This document shows positions 12,346 through 22,876 of a DNA stretch of 64,000 nucleotides, one piece after another; within the stretch, counting starts at the first letter, position 1, and each line of letters starts with the position of its first letter. Below the pieces are notes generated by a model. That model was not told the DNA's origin. It saw only the letters and a list, made by a program, of their open reading frames with translations, and searched no databases. The DNA is taken from NCBI RefSeq assembly GCF_029168945.1, contig NC_083602.1, positions 25,097,323 through 25,161,322 of the forward strand. The letters run 5' to 3'. This DNA is from Cannabis sativa. Taxonomy: Eukaryota > Streptophyta > Magnoliopsida > Rosales > Cannabaceae. The translations under genes and the position numbers were made by a program.

Positions 12346-12840
12346 AACCCGACCAACTCGACTTTAGATTTTTTTTTTTAACTTTTTAATTTTTATAATG
12401 TATAACATAATTGATTAAATATACAATAATATAAAGTTATATATTTAACTGTTAATTTTAAAGTCATATATATTGTGTTGTGCTTTGGTAGAATCTAATA
12501 TTTTTAATTTATCTTTTTAATTTTTATTGACTTTGACTTCGAAACAAAAAAAAAAAAATTGGTCGGTTTGGGCGGGTTAACTCGATCAAACTCGCCCAAA
12601 TCATTAGTCGGTTAATAGATTTTTTTTTTTTTAAATCGAAAGCTTGCCAGACTTAAATTTTAACAATCCAAACTTTAAATTGAATTAGAAAATATATAGG
12701 ATAAATCGTCCAAACCGACCGATGTACAGCCCTATAAATAACTGTATGAAAGTTTGTAATAGTGGTGTAACATTTTATCCATATTTGCTAGTGTAGCATC
12801 AAATAATCCACTCCCAAACCTTAATGGCGCACTTCCTAAA
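12346..12840. other. AT-rich repeat remnant between A1 and ZDS
   Basis: No gene. It continues the CCCGACC/GGTCGG repeat interrupted by A1. Long A and T runs are present, and the stretch ends near 12735 with TGTACAGCCCTA, whose complement TAGGGCTGTACA resembles the terminus of common plant DNA transposons. The partner terminus was not found, so class and limits are uncertain. Confidence 0.35.
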
Positions 12841-13205
12841 AAGAAAGAGCGACCACACTCAGAGTCACCACTTAATTTTTCTTCCTTGTTTGACTTAATT
12901 TATCTTTATTTTTTAAAGAAAGTACCAAAATCAATAATTTATTAACTTTCAAGGGCAGTCCAAACCTCACTCCTTCTTAATCGCATTACGTGTCTCGCTC
13001 TAAGCTCCCAATTAGCTGACAAATTTCCCAACCTGAGCATCTTCTCCTCCTCATATACTCAGATACCCTCTCTCTCTCGTTTATTGGGTTTAGATTCCGT
13101 TGTTTCCAACCTCTCTCTTCCTCTTGTTTACAGAGCCTGATGCCCCACTAACCCAGTAAGCTGTAGCTATAAAGGGCTAATTTTTGGTCTCTTCAAGCTT
13201 CACTT
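12841..13205 (+). promoter_or_regulatory. ZDS promoter and 5' UTR region
   Basis: About 365 bp before the ZDS ATG. An ACGTGTC motif (12988-12994) matches the ACGT-core ABRE-like consensus, and a CT-rich stretch (about 13030-13130) is typical of plant 5' leaders. No clear TATA box was identified. The transcription start was not determined. Confidence 0.35.
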
Positions 13206-16200
13206 ATGGCTTCTTGGGTTCTTTTACCGGCTTCATCCTTCACTGGAAATCGTTTGGAAGTTGCTGGGTTCGCTTCCTCTTCTCGTTCTTTTGTCAATTC
13301 GCTGAGGTCTCCTGGGTCCTTCTGTGTTCGCTCTTCATTGGACACTAATGTTTCTGACATGAGTGTAAATGGTAATTCTTTTCTCTCTTTTGGGGATATT
13401 GTCTTCTAAGATTAATGGGTTTTTATTCATTTTTATTTGTTATGTCATCCTTTATTAGAACGTGCACACTGAAATTTTTGACGGTTTGCACTATGAATTG
13501 ATAAGTTATTCTTAATTTTTTCCGGGTTTGGAAGCAATTCCTTTGAATAAATTTTGTTGAAAATGGCTTTGTCATACGATCCAGTTTCACATCACTTATC
13601 AAATAATAGAGTTTATTATCATTTATTGATTAGTGATTTAATAAGTACTTGATCATGTAGTTGTGGTGTCAATAATAAAACAGAAGTAAAGACTGCATCT
13701 TTAGTTTAGGACAAACTTACTTACTGTTGAAATTTCTAGTTTAGCTTTACTGATTGGAGTTCTTTAAAACCAGCTCCAAAGGGGTTGTTTCCACCTGAAC
13801 CCGAGCACTATCGAGGCCCCAAGCTGAAAGTGGCTATCATTGGTGCTGGATTGGCAGGGATGTCAACAGCAGTTGAGCTTTTGGATCAGGGCCACGAGGT
13901 TCACTTCCCTTTTTAACTCATTGCAGTGCTACTTTATTTTAAAGTCTTTTCCTTTTCTCTTCATTACTTGGATACAATAGCTCTCACAGCACTATGTTAT
14001 CCCCCAAATTGAAATAATTGGAAGTTTGGACTTTTGACTATTCCAGAATGATTTTTTTCCTGTAATATGATTTTCTTATTGCAAGTACAGTAGTAATAAA
14101 TGTAGTTGGGTTTCTTCAGGTGGATATATACGATTCAAGGTCATTTATAGGTGGAAAAGTAGGATCTTTTGTTGATAAACATGGGAACCACATTGAAATG
14201 GGACTTCACGTTTTCTTCGGGTGCTATAACAATCTTTTCCGGTTAATGAAAAAGGTGAATAAAGAAGTTGCAAGGAGTTACCTGTGTGTAGTAATCTTAA
14301 ATTTAAGCATTTATGGCTTCTAAAAGTTTTATTGGATGCCCAATTAAATTTAGGTTGGTGCAGAGAAAAATCTACTTGTAAAGGATCATACTCACACGTT
14401 TGTGAACAAAGGGGGTGAAATAGGTGGTAAGTTCAAGTGCCCGACCTTATTTTATCAAGTCTTACCTTACAATTGTTACCGACTAATTTTTGTGCTCAAG
14501 ATTTTTTGCTTTTTCAAAAGAATATAAATGGTACACTTGTATGCACTCTTAATTCTAAATGTACATCTCTCATTTCTTGATAAAACAGAACTTGATTTTC
14601 GGTTTCCGGTTGGGGCACCATTACATGGTATTAATGCATTTTTGACTACAAATCAGCTAAAGGTATTTCCTTATACCTGTTCAATGCCGTCTTACTTATC
14701 AGACCATTTTGAGTTGCTATGAACCTATTTTCTTAACATTTTCTATATGTAGACATATGACAAAGCTAGAAATGCTGTGGCTCTTGCCTTAAGTCCAGTT
14801 GTTAGGGCGCTTGTTGATCCAGATGGAGCCATGAGGAACATTCGAGATTTGGATAATGTAAGAACTCTATTCATCTTACTTTTATTCCATTTGTTGTGTG
14901 TATTCACCCACTTGATCCTTAGTTCATTACTACTGTAGTTCTCACAGTTTTTGGCTATCATCACTTTGTGCTTTAATTATGTATTTTGATTCTTTATTAT
15001 CTATTTTCACAGATTAGCTTCTCTGATTGGTTCTTGTCCAAAGGTGGTACGCGTACCAGTATACAAAGAATGTGGGATCCTGTGGCATATGCACTTGGAT
15101 TTATTGATTGTGATAACATCAGTGCCCGTTGTATGCTCACTATATTCTCATTATTTGCAACTAAGACAGAGGCTTCCTTGTTGCGCATGCTCAAGGGCTC
15201 TCCAGATGTTTACCTGAGTGGTCCAATAAAAAAGTATATTACTGACAGAGGGGGCAGGTAATATTGAACACCAGAAAACTTTAAATGGATTCTAATCATA
15301 TTTTCGCCTTTTTGGGGTTATTGCTGAATTTCAATCATGTCTTCTACTGGTATAGGTTTCATCTTAGGTGGGGATGTAGAGAGATACTATATGATAAATC
15401 TGCTAATGGAGAAATCTACGTTAAAGGATTAGCCCTATCCAAGGTATCATGTCATTGTGTGTCTCTTTGGCATTTTGTAAGATTTATTGTTTGGATTAAG
15501 AGTTGACAACTCCTACTTTACAAGTGCTGTGTTGGCCAAGTAACTTGAGGCAAAATAACTCTTCTTTCTGAAGATTTTATTTTTCTTCCCGCTAACTGTT
15601 AAGCCTTAATAAATGTGTTCTTTTACTTATCTTAGGCCACTAACAAGAAAATAATCAAAGCCGATGCTTATGTTGCAGGTTTGTATTTTACTCTCTTAAC
15701 CCCTGCTCATAATGTTGTTCATGTCATGTGATTATATTTTCTAAATCTGTTTATTTCGTTCAGCATGTGATGTCCCAGGAATCAAGAGATTACTTCCACA
15801 ACAATGGAGGGAATCAGAATTTTTCAATAACATTTATGAGCTAGTAGGAGTTCCGGTTGTCACGGTGCAGCTTAGATACAATGGCTGGGTCACAGAGTTG
15901 CAAGATCTAGAACGGTCAAGGTGTTTTTCTCATCTATATCTGATTCTTTCACTTCATTGAGTCCTGTGAATAAGAGGACATAGGATTTGTTTAGTTTCTT
16001 TATAGCCAATTACTTATTGACTTTTAGGCAACTAAAGAAAGCTGCGGGATTGGATAACCTTCTTTATACTCCAGACGCAGATTTCTCGTGTTTTGCAGAC
16101 TTAGCACTTGCTTCTCCAGCTGACTACTACATTGAGGGACAAGGTTCACTTCTCCAGTAAGCAAAACATTAATATTATTTTAGCAGTTAAATTTCCCAAA

Positions 16201-16892
16201 ATTTAAAGTAATTCAACGACATGCTTAACTTTGACTGACTGATTTACCTTTCAGATGTGTTCTGACGCCCGGCGATCCTTACATGCCCTTAACTAATGAA
16301 CAAATCATAGAAAGAGTGGCAAAACAGGTTATTGCCCTTTTAAAAAACTTTTATTTGGTCTCGTTTAGGTTATTACAAATCATCATAGTGTTATCTGTTT
16401 ACTGATGATTTTCCTTACTCCAGGTTTTAACTTTGTTCCCATCATCCCAAGGGTTAGAAATTATTTGGTCATCAGTTGTCAAAATTGGGCAATCTCTTTA
16501 CCGAGAGGGCCCTGGTAAAGATCCATTCAGACCTGATCAGAAGACCCCTATACAAAATTTCTTCCTAGCAGGCTCGTATACAAAACAGGCAAGTTTCTCT
16601 TTCATTGAAAATGGTTGATTGCAGCAGCATATATTTCATAACAACAAGTAAATTGGTTTAAATGACACTCTTTTTAACAAAAAAAAAAAAAAAAAAAAAA
16701 AATGCTTGCATCCATCTTATACAGGATTACATAGACAGTATGGAAGGAGCAACATTGTCTGGCAGACAAGCTTCCGCGTACATATGTAACGCTGGTGAAG
16801 AATTGGTCGCACTGCGGAAGAAGCTCTCCATTGATTTTGACGATCTCCTTGAAGAAGCTTCCAACACTACTGACGAACTTAGTCTTGTTTAA
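13206..16892 (+). CDS. ZDS: Zeta-carotene desaturase, plastidial (14 exons, 581 aa)
   Basis: Flavoprotein that desaturates zeta-carotene through neurosporene to lycopene in plastid carotenoid synthesis. Exons read: 13206-13371, 13774-13898, 14120-14254, 14354-14426, 14589-14662, 14753-14857, 15013-15257, 15356-15443, 15636-15678, 15764-15920, 16028-16156, 16255-16327, 16424-16588, 16725-16892; total 1746 nt, frame closed. Residues 1 to about 55 are Ser-rich and transit-peptide-like. The dinucleotide-binding motif GAGLAG is at 79-84, followed by VDIYDSR. The amine-oxidase-type C-terminal FAD site is in the [19 protein letters not shown] region spanning exons 13-14. The length fits plant ZDS proteins. 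Sequence through exons 2-14 matches remembered plant ZDS almost without gaps. Intron 13 uses a GC donor and contains a poly-A tract. No lesion seen, so the gene should be functional. Confidence 0.97.
16589..16724 (+). other. ZDS intron 13 with GC-AG boundaries
   Basis: The exon before it ends AAACAG and the intron begins GCAAGT, a GC donor with otherwise strong complementarity to U1. It ends TTATACAG. Translation across it joins Q to DYIDSM in frame. A run of about 24 A occupies 16679-16702, upstream of the acceptor. Confidence 0.85.
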
Positions 16893-17329
16893 ATCATCAT
16901 ATGAGTGATTATTCATTAACTTTGAGCATTACGTCAAACCCACCCACCTCATATTGTCAAAGATTAGGTGTGGTTATATGGCAACAGAGTTACAATACAT
17001 TCGTTCATCTTGTATGTATTATTTTGTAACATAGCAAAAAAATGTAAGTTTTAGAGTCTCATTCGAGTCATGGAACCATTCTATGATATATCCTTCTTAA
17101 TCAGAAGATCAAATATAGTACAACAAAATGCACACGCACCAGATGTTATTCAAAGACAAATAACTTGTTTATTCATCCAAAATACTCATAATAACTTGTT
17201 TATTTATTATACATTATACAACATCAGCTTCATCAAAATACTCAAAAACCCTTTAAAGAAACAAACTTTAAAACCCTTAAAAGAAACCAACTTATACTTA
17301 CAGACTTATAGTAGCATATTTGGATTGTT
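16893..17329. other. Shared 3' intergenic region of ZDS and DRT102
   Basis: The two genes converge on these 437 bp. It is AT-rich and must hold both 3' UTRs and polyadenylation signals. No confident single site was picked. No additional gene was seen. Confidence 0.6.
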
Positions 17330-18268
17330 TTATTTGGACCCGTTTTCAGATTCTTTCATAATAGCTTTCTTTGCAGTCTCAAGATCTTCATCGAAGAACA
17401 TGTCCCAATGGCCATCCCACTTGATGAAAAACTCAGTCTCTTCGTGATACTGGACTCTATGAACATCCCCAGCAGGAGTGAACAAGTAATCCCCAATGGT
17501 CAGATCAAACCTTTCCTTCTTTGTCAAATTCCACACAGTCTTCTTTCCTTCGGTCACCACCAAATCGTGCCCAAAGGTGTGGTGGTGAGCAGGCTCAACG
17601 CTCCCGGCTTTGAACCTCACTATCGCCGAAGTAGGAGTTTCTCTTAAGATCTTCATCGACCCACCGGGTATCATGTCGATCGGCCCAAGGACCCGACTCT
17701 TCACCAAATTACAAATAGAGCAAGTGGAATCTTCAATTTTAGGGAGTTCAGCACCGATTTTTGGCATCTCCGTCAGGGAATTTTCAAAAAAAGTTTTAAT
17801 CTCCTCCGGCCAGGGCTCGTTCCCGGAGGCAGGGCACGGCGATGCGAAGGGAGTCTTGAGCCACGTGTCAAGGATTTCGATAGCGGATTCCGGAGAAGTC
17901 GACATGCCGGAGACAGCTAGGACATTGGAGTTGTTGATTGATCGGGCGTTAAGAGCCTCTGAAGGCGTGAGGCAAGTGGCGGCGATAACGCCTGGGAACT
18001 TGTTGGCGAAGATGGCGACGCCAACACCGGTGCCGCATGCGAGAAGGCCACGAGTCTCGACAGCTTTGGAATCATCGGAGGACGCAGTAACGGCGGAGGA
18101 GATACGGCGGCCGACGTCAGCGGCGACGGAGTAGTAGGAAGAAGTGCCGAGGTCCTCAACTTGGATGTTGAGGGATTGGAGGTGGGCGACCAAGACGTCC
18201 TTGAGGTCGCAGCCGAAGGAATCGGCGCCGGTGATGATCTTGAGGGTCTTGGCGGTGGAATTGGCCAT
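17330..18268 (-). CDS. DRT102: DRT102-like protein: RpiB/LacAB sugar-isomerase domain plus cupin (312 aa)
   Basis: Intronless frame with ATG at 18268. Residues about 9-150 form an RpiB/LacA/LacB fold: GADSFG near 14-19 and the CGTG loop with Cys78, the residue position used as catalytic base in bacterial RpiB. Residues about 200-290 are a small cupin with HHH at 228-230, His234 and His270 as likely metal ligands. This two-domain layout is that of plant DRT102, first described as a DNA-damage-tolerance clone in Escherichia coli; its true substrate in plants is not established. The N-terminus (MANSTAKTLK) shows no obvious transit peptide, so a cytosolic location is likely. It is convergent with ZDS. 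High GC in the first third contrasts with the AT-rich surroundings. No lesion. Confidence 0.93.
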   Translation of the reverse strand: MANSTAKTLKIITGADSFGCDLKDVLVAHLQSLNIQVEDLGTSSYYSVAADVGRRISSAVTASSDDSKAVETRGLLACGTGVGVAIFANKFPGVIAATCLTPSEALNARSINNSNVLAVSGMSTSPESAIEILDTWLKTPFASPCPASGNEPWPEEIKTFFENSLTEMPKIGAELPKIEDSTCSICNLVKSRVLGPIDMIPGGSMKILRETPTSAIVRFKAGSVEPAHHHTFGHDLVVTEGKKTVWNLTKKERFDLTIGDYLFTPAGDVHRVQYHEETEFFIKWDGHWDMFFDEDLETAKKAIMKESENGSK

Positions 18269-18460
18269 AGGAACGGCGTCGGAGGAGGTTGGAAACTTGG
18301 AAGTGAGGGAGTGAATAGTGGTAGTGGTAGTGGTAGTGAGTGAGCGAGGAATACGAGGATTTTTTATTTTTTTGTTGATGCTGGCCGAAATAAATCTGGA
18401 CCTATGATTGGCCTATTTGGATATTATCTCAATTGAGTAATACCGTCCATTAATCAAAAC
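18269..18460 (-). promoter_or_regulatory. DRT102 5' UTR and proximal promoter
   Basis: Immediately upstream of the ATG is a hexamer-like microsatellite, (GGTAGT)n on the + strand at about 18317-18340, that is ACTACC on the coding strand. No clear TATA box was seen. The region ends at the MITE at 18461. Confidence 0.35.
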
Positions 18461-18820
18461 GGCTAATGTAATTTTTTCCTTAAATTTTGTTTGCAGTTAA
18501 AAATTCTCTCGAAATATTGAGATGGTTAAATTTAAGAATTTTTGTCTAATTTTAGTAAAAAATTCTAACATGATGAAAGTTTAAGGGACATGATTTAATA
18601 CATATCAAAGTTTGAGGGACATGATTTGGTAGATATCAAAGTCTGGGGAGCATGATTTAGTACATAAACAATCACTAAAACTATAAAATTGAATGAAATT
18701 AGATAAAAGTCCTTAAATTTAACAATCTCAATAGTTCGGGGGAATTTTTAACGGCCAAAAAAGTTCAGGAGGCACGATTTAGTACATGTCAAAGTTCGAG
18801 GGAAAAATTACTAATTAGCC
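18461..18820. mobile_element. MITE with long terminal inverted repeats
   Basis: A 360-bp element whose two halves are imperfect inverted repeats. The left end GGCTAATGTAATTTTT pairs with the complement of the right end AATTACTAATTAGCC. Further in, GTTAAAAATTC, ATTGAGAT and GTTAAATTTAAG recur in inverted order. Flanks ATCAAAAC (18453-18460) and ATCAAAAA (18821-18828) look like an 8-bp duplication with one mismatch, or part of a 9-bp one. No coding capacity. An hAT or Mutator-like origin is inferred. Confidence 0.75.
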
Positions 18821-19020
18821 ATCAAAAAAATTTCATATTATATTTTATTAAAAAATACTCATGGGTTGTTCAATATACTTTTACCATCCACTTAAATTTA
18901 GCATATAAATTATATTAATTTAAAGGGTATAATATGAATATTATCAATAAAAATAGGTATATTTTAAAAATATAAAAAATTAAAATTAAAATTAAAACAA
19001 ATAAAATAAAGTGATTATAC
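18821..19020. other. AT-rich spacer before the LINE
   Basis: No gene or repeat structure recognised. ATTATAC at 19014-19020 may be the left copy of the LINE target duplication. Confidence 0.4.
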
Positions 19021-19611
19021 AATCTAATTATCTTTTATTTCTCTAAGTCCCTGTTTACTAGGCTCATTAAATATTGGATACCCATGGTAGGACCATTTAA
19101 TCTTCTTCCTTGTGAAGTTCTCTCTCCAGCCCTGGTTCTGGTTTAGTCTTGTGGTTTCTTCTGCGTTTTGCTCCCTTTGCTATGCGTTTTGTTCCTTACT
19201 CTCCCCTATTCTCGTTTTTATTTTTTCCATCTCTGTGCTAATGATTACACTTCCACTCCTAAAAGTCCAACGTATGTTTACATTAATTGGTCTCACTTAC
19301 CTGCATTTATTATCTACTGTGCACAAACCTTCTTATTTATTATGTTTGCAGGTTTTTTTTTGTGGAAATAACATCCACCTTGCCCAAATAGTCGATTCAA
19401 CCGTCGTTTTGGAAGTCCTGATGCCTCCGAGAATAATCATTCCTACTCAACTCTCCCCAGCCTACACTGGACGTGCACTGTGCAGATAGCCCTAAATCCT
19501 TTCCACTCTCCGATGAGGCCACTTAACTCCAGGTATTTCTCTCTCACACAGTTATATATCCAGTTCTTACTGATTACTTGGTAACTGTTGGTCTATAAAA
19601 GGCATGAAATT

Positions 19612-21490
19612 TGTTTGGTTTTATGCTCTAAATAAAACTCATTTCAATATAATCAGATTTACTTATTAATATAGATCAGAAATAACATTTAATGTTGCAC
19701 GGTTCACATGATTTATTTCATGATTATATGTACATAATGTATAAATTCATCTGAAACCCTTTTCACATACTTGATCCTGTTTATTGTGCTGTCAACACAT
19801 TGGAAAGTAAACATGACTATGTGAATAAAGTTTCCTAGATTTATCAGACATAGGGTTTTACTGATATGATAATCTACAACAGAGTTTACTTGCATTTGGA
19901 GAAGTGCTATGTTCTTTCCAGAGCATTGGTTAAAGTAAAGCTCAGGTTGGATGCATGGAGTATGCATCGGAAGGGACCGATATTGAACTTTGACTTAGAT
20001 TTATTAAACTTACCGTAATATCTATTCAAGTCAATATCGCCTAGTTGATCCTAGATCAAATGATCTTAATCCTGTTATGATTAGGCTCAATCTCAGGAGG
20101 CTATTCGTGTTCTTTGATTTGTTAGTTAAGCCTACTTTTAGGTGAGGGTGATACGTACATTTTGGGAACACGGTAATGCAATTGAGTGGGAGCGCTAACA
20201 TAAACATGGAATCTATAGCTTCTATCTGGCGAATAGTAAGTAAAGGATGATCTCCTTCGAGCTTGACCAAACGAAAATAAATGGTGGAGATCTCATTTCA
20301 CATAAGCTGAAATATCATTTATACGGGGTTAAGTGTTTTAAGGATTAAATACATTGTAGGGTGTAACGGTAATCTAATCCCTTTACAATGTAGATCATTC
20401 ATATAGAGGATCATTGATCAAATTAGGATTATAACAATGGATAACTAATGATGTGTCTATATGGTGGAACATATAGAGCATTCTATATACTGAGAGTGCA
20501 ATTCTAAGTTCTATGCGTGGATTCAACGAAGAATTAATAAGTTAGTGAATTTTAGTAATAAATTCTTGATCTACTTATTGGAAGCTCGGTTATATAGACC
20601 CATGGTCCCCGCACTAGTTGAGATAATATTGCTTGTAAGACTCATATAATTGGTTTTGATTAAACAATTATAATTCTCAATTTAGACTATGTCTATTTGT
20701 GAATTTTTCACTAAGTAAGGGCGAAATTGTAAAGAAAGAGTTTTAGGGGCATATTTGTTAATTATGATACTTTGTATGGTTCAATTAATAAATATGATAA
20801 ATGATAATATTATTTAATAATTATTTATAGTTATTAAATAGTTAGAATTGGCATTTAAATGGTTGAATTAGAAAATTAGCGTTTTTGAGAAAATCAGATG
20901 CAGAAAAGATAAAACTGCAAAATTGCAAAAAGTGAGGCCCAAATCCACATGGCATGGCCAGCCACTTTTGTAGGGTTTTCCCTCTGATATTTTCATTATT
21001 TTAATGCCAAATAATTCAAACCTAACCCTAGTGGAATGCTATAAATAGATAGTGAAGGCTTCAGGAAAATTACACTTCTGATTCAAAAAAAACTGAGCCT
21101 TCTCTCTCCCTATCTGGCCGACCACTCCCTCTCTCTTTCTTCTCTCTTGAATTTTGAAATTCTTAGTGTAAGAGTAGTGCCCACACATAGCAAGTGATAC
21201 CTCAACCATAGTGAGGAAGATCGTGAAGAATGACTTTCAGCAAGAAGGAGTTTCAGCACTAAAGAATCAGAGAAAGAGATTCAGGTTCAGATATTGATAA
21301 TGCTCTGCTACAGAAAGGAATCAAGGGCTAGATATCTGAACGGAAGGAGTCATAATATTCCGCTGCACCCAATGTAAAGTTTACTAAACTTTATATGTGT
21401 TTATTTCATCGTTTTAGAAAGTTCATATTTAGGGTGTTAATCAACATACTTGTGAGTAGATCTAAGATCCTGGTAAAATAATTTCCAACA
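19612..21490 (+). repeat. D2: solo LTR (family D)
   Basis: About 1879 bp, TGTTTGGTTTTATGC at the left and TTTCCAACA at the right, colinear with D1. Flanks AAATT and AAATC match at four of five positions, consistent with an eroded duplication. TATA box CTATAAATAG near 21052. Plus orientation. It separates the presumed LINE 5' UTR from LINE ORF1. Confidence 0.85.
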
Positions 21491-21558
21491 AAATCTTCTT
21501 TAATTGACTCACCTACCTACCTTGTCCTTCCCCCTGTAATAGTGCTTCTTACCCAAAA

Positions 21559-22437
21559 ATGTCAACTTCCAACCAAATCCAGCAAAAGACTTTGTCTCTC
21601 ACTGAAGAGGAAAGTTTGATTCATGATTTCGATCATGTTTCCATAAACACTAGAAATCACTCTGAATCCTTCTGCCTTGTGGTTAAAATTCTCTCACCAA
21701 AAACCTTGAAACCGGCATGGATTGAAAACGCCATGAAGGATGCCTGGACACTGCGTTACCCCATAACCTTCTTTGAATATCACTCTGACCTGTTTCTTGT
21801 CACTTTTGGTTGTGAGGGACCGTCATCGTGTCTTGGAAGAACAACCTTGTCATTTCGATAAGTCCCTCATGATTTTTGTGAATCCTGAAGGTTTTGACAC
21901 CATCACCCTTCTCAACTGTGTTATGTCCCGTTTTGGATCCAAGCTCATAACATACCTTTTCGCCAAAAAACCCCACAACTTGCCCAATTCATATCGGATG
22001 AACTCGGTTATTTGGTTGAAATCTACCCTCTGTCCTTGCTTGAAAGCGTTGGCCCCTACCTCAGACTTTGTGTTCTTCTTGACATTACCAAACTGTTAAG
22101 GCGTGGTATTAATGTCTGTTTCCGCAGAATCTCTGATACCAAATGGTTCAGTTTCAAGTATGAGGGGTTACATAACTTTTGTTATTACTGTGGTCTTCTT
22201 GACCATAGCTATAACAAATGTGGTAATACCTTCAAAAATGTGATGAGTGCATTGTCCCTCCCATCTTAGGCTATAAAGACAACTTGAGAACCCTTGCCAG
22301 AAATTCGTTTGAAAAGAACCCTTTTGATATCTCCAACTCTGTCCCCTTTGATGAAATTCTTGGCCAGGATAATAGCTCTGAGCAAGGCCTTCAGCAAGCT
22401 GTTAACCAGTTTCTCAACATCCGCCCCCTAATATGAG
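21559..22437 (+). pseudogene. LINE ORF1 (DUF4283-like, zinc knuckle), frameshifted
   Basis: Starts MSTSNQIQQ and continues with a DUF4283-type region, shifts frame near 21810-21830 and again before 22012, then shows the CCHC knuckle FCYYCGLLDHSYNKC at about 22172-22216. A stop interrupts at 22269 and a further open stretch runs to about 22437. ORF1 proteins of plant L1 elements bind the element RNA. Here the frame is broken at least three times. Confidence 0.8.
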
Positions 22438-22876
22438 TCCCCAATCCCTCATTTTTTTCCCGACTCTGTCCCAAACTACCCAACCCCAAGTCTCACCATT
22501 TGGACAGGGTATAAGGGACACTGATAGGGCCCTGTCAACCATGTCTCACTTCGGTCATCACTCACACTACTCAAGGGCAGAGCTCTTCCACTCGCGACAA
22601 AGGAAAGGGTATTGCTTATGGTGACACTCCTTTTAATTGTTCTGCTACTTCACGAAGCCATTTCAAAGGAATTTCTATCCCCGGTCCTGCACAAACAGCC
22701 CTTGCTCCCACTGCATGACGAAAGCGCTCCTATTCCCGGCAAAACCTTCTTGTTGGTGGATGAGTTCGTAGTATGCTGAAGCGTGCGAGAGCTTCCCAAG
22801 ATGATTTCGCTATTGTCCCTGACATGGAACCTCCTGAAGAAGAGGCAGGTGTTGCTAGGCAACCCTGCCTGGAAAA

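Noticed and set aside
17610..18134. 174-aa plus-strand frame
   Set aside because: Antisense shadow of DRT102, whose GC-rich first part opens several frames.
19112..19489. 125-aa hydrophobic frame before D2
   Set aside because: Probably LINE 5' UTR sequence; CT-rich composition explains the hydrophobic residues.
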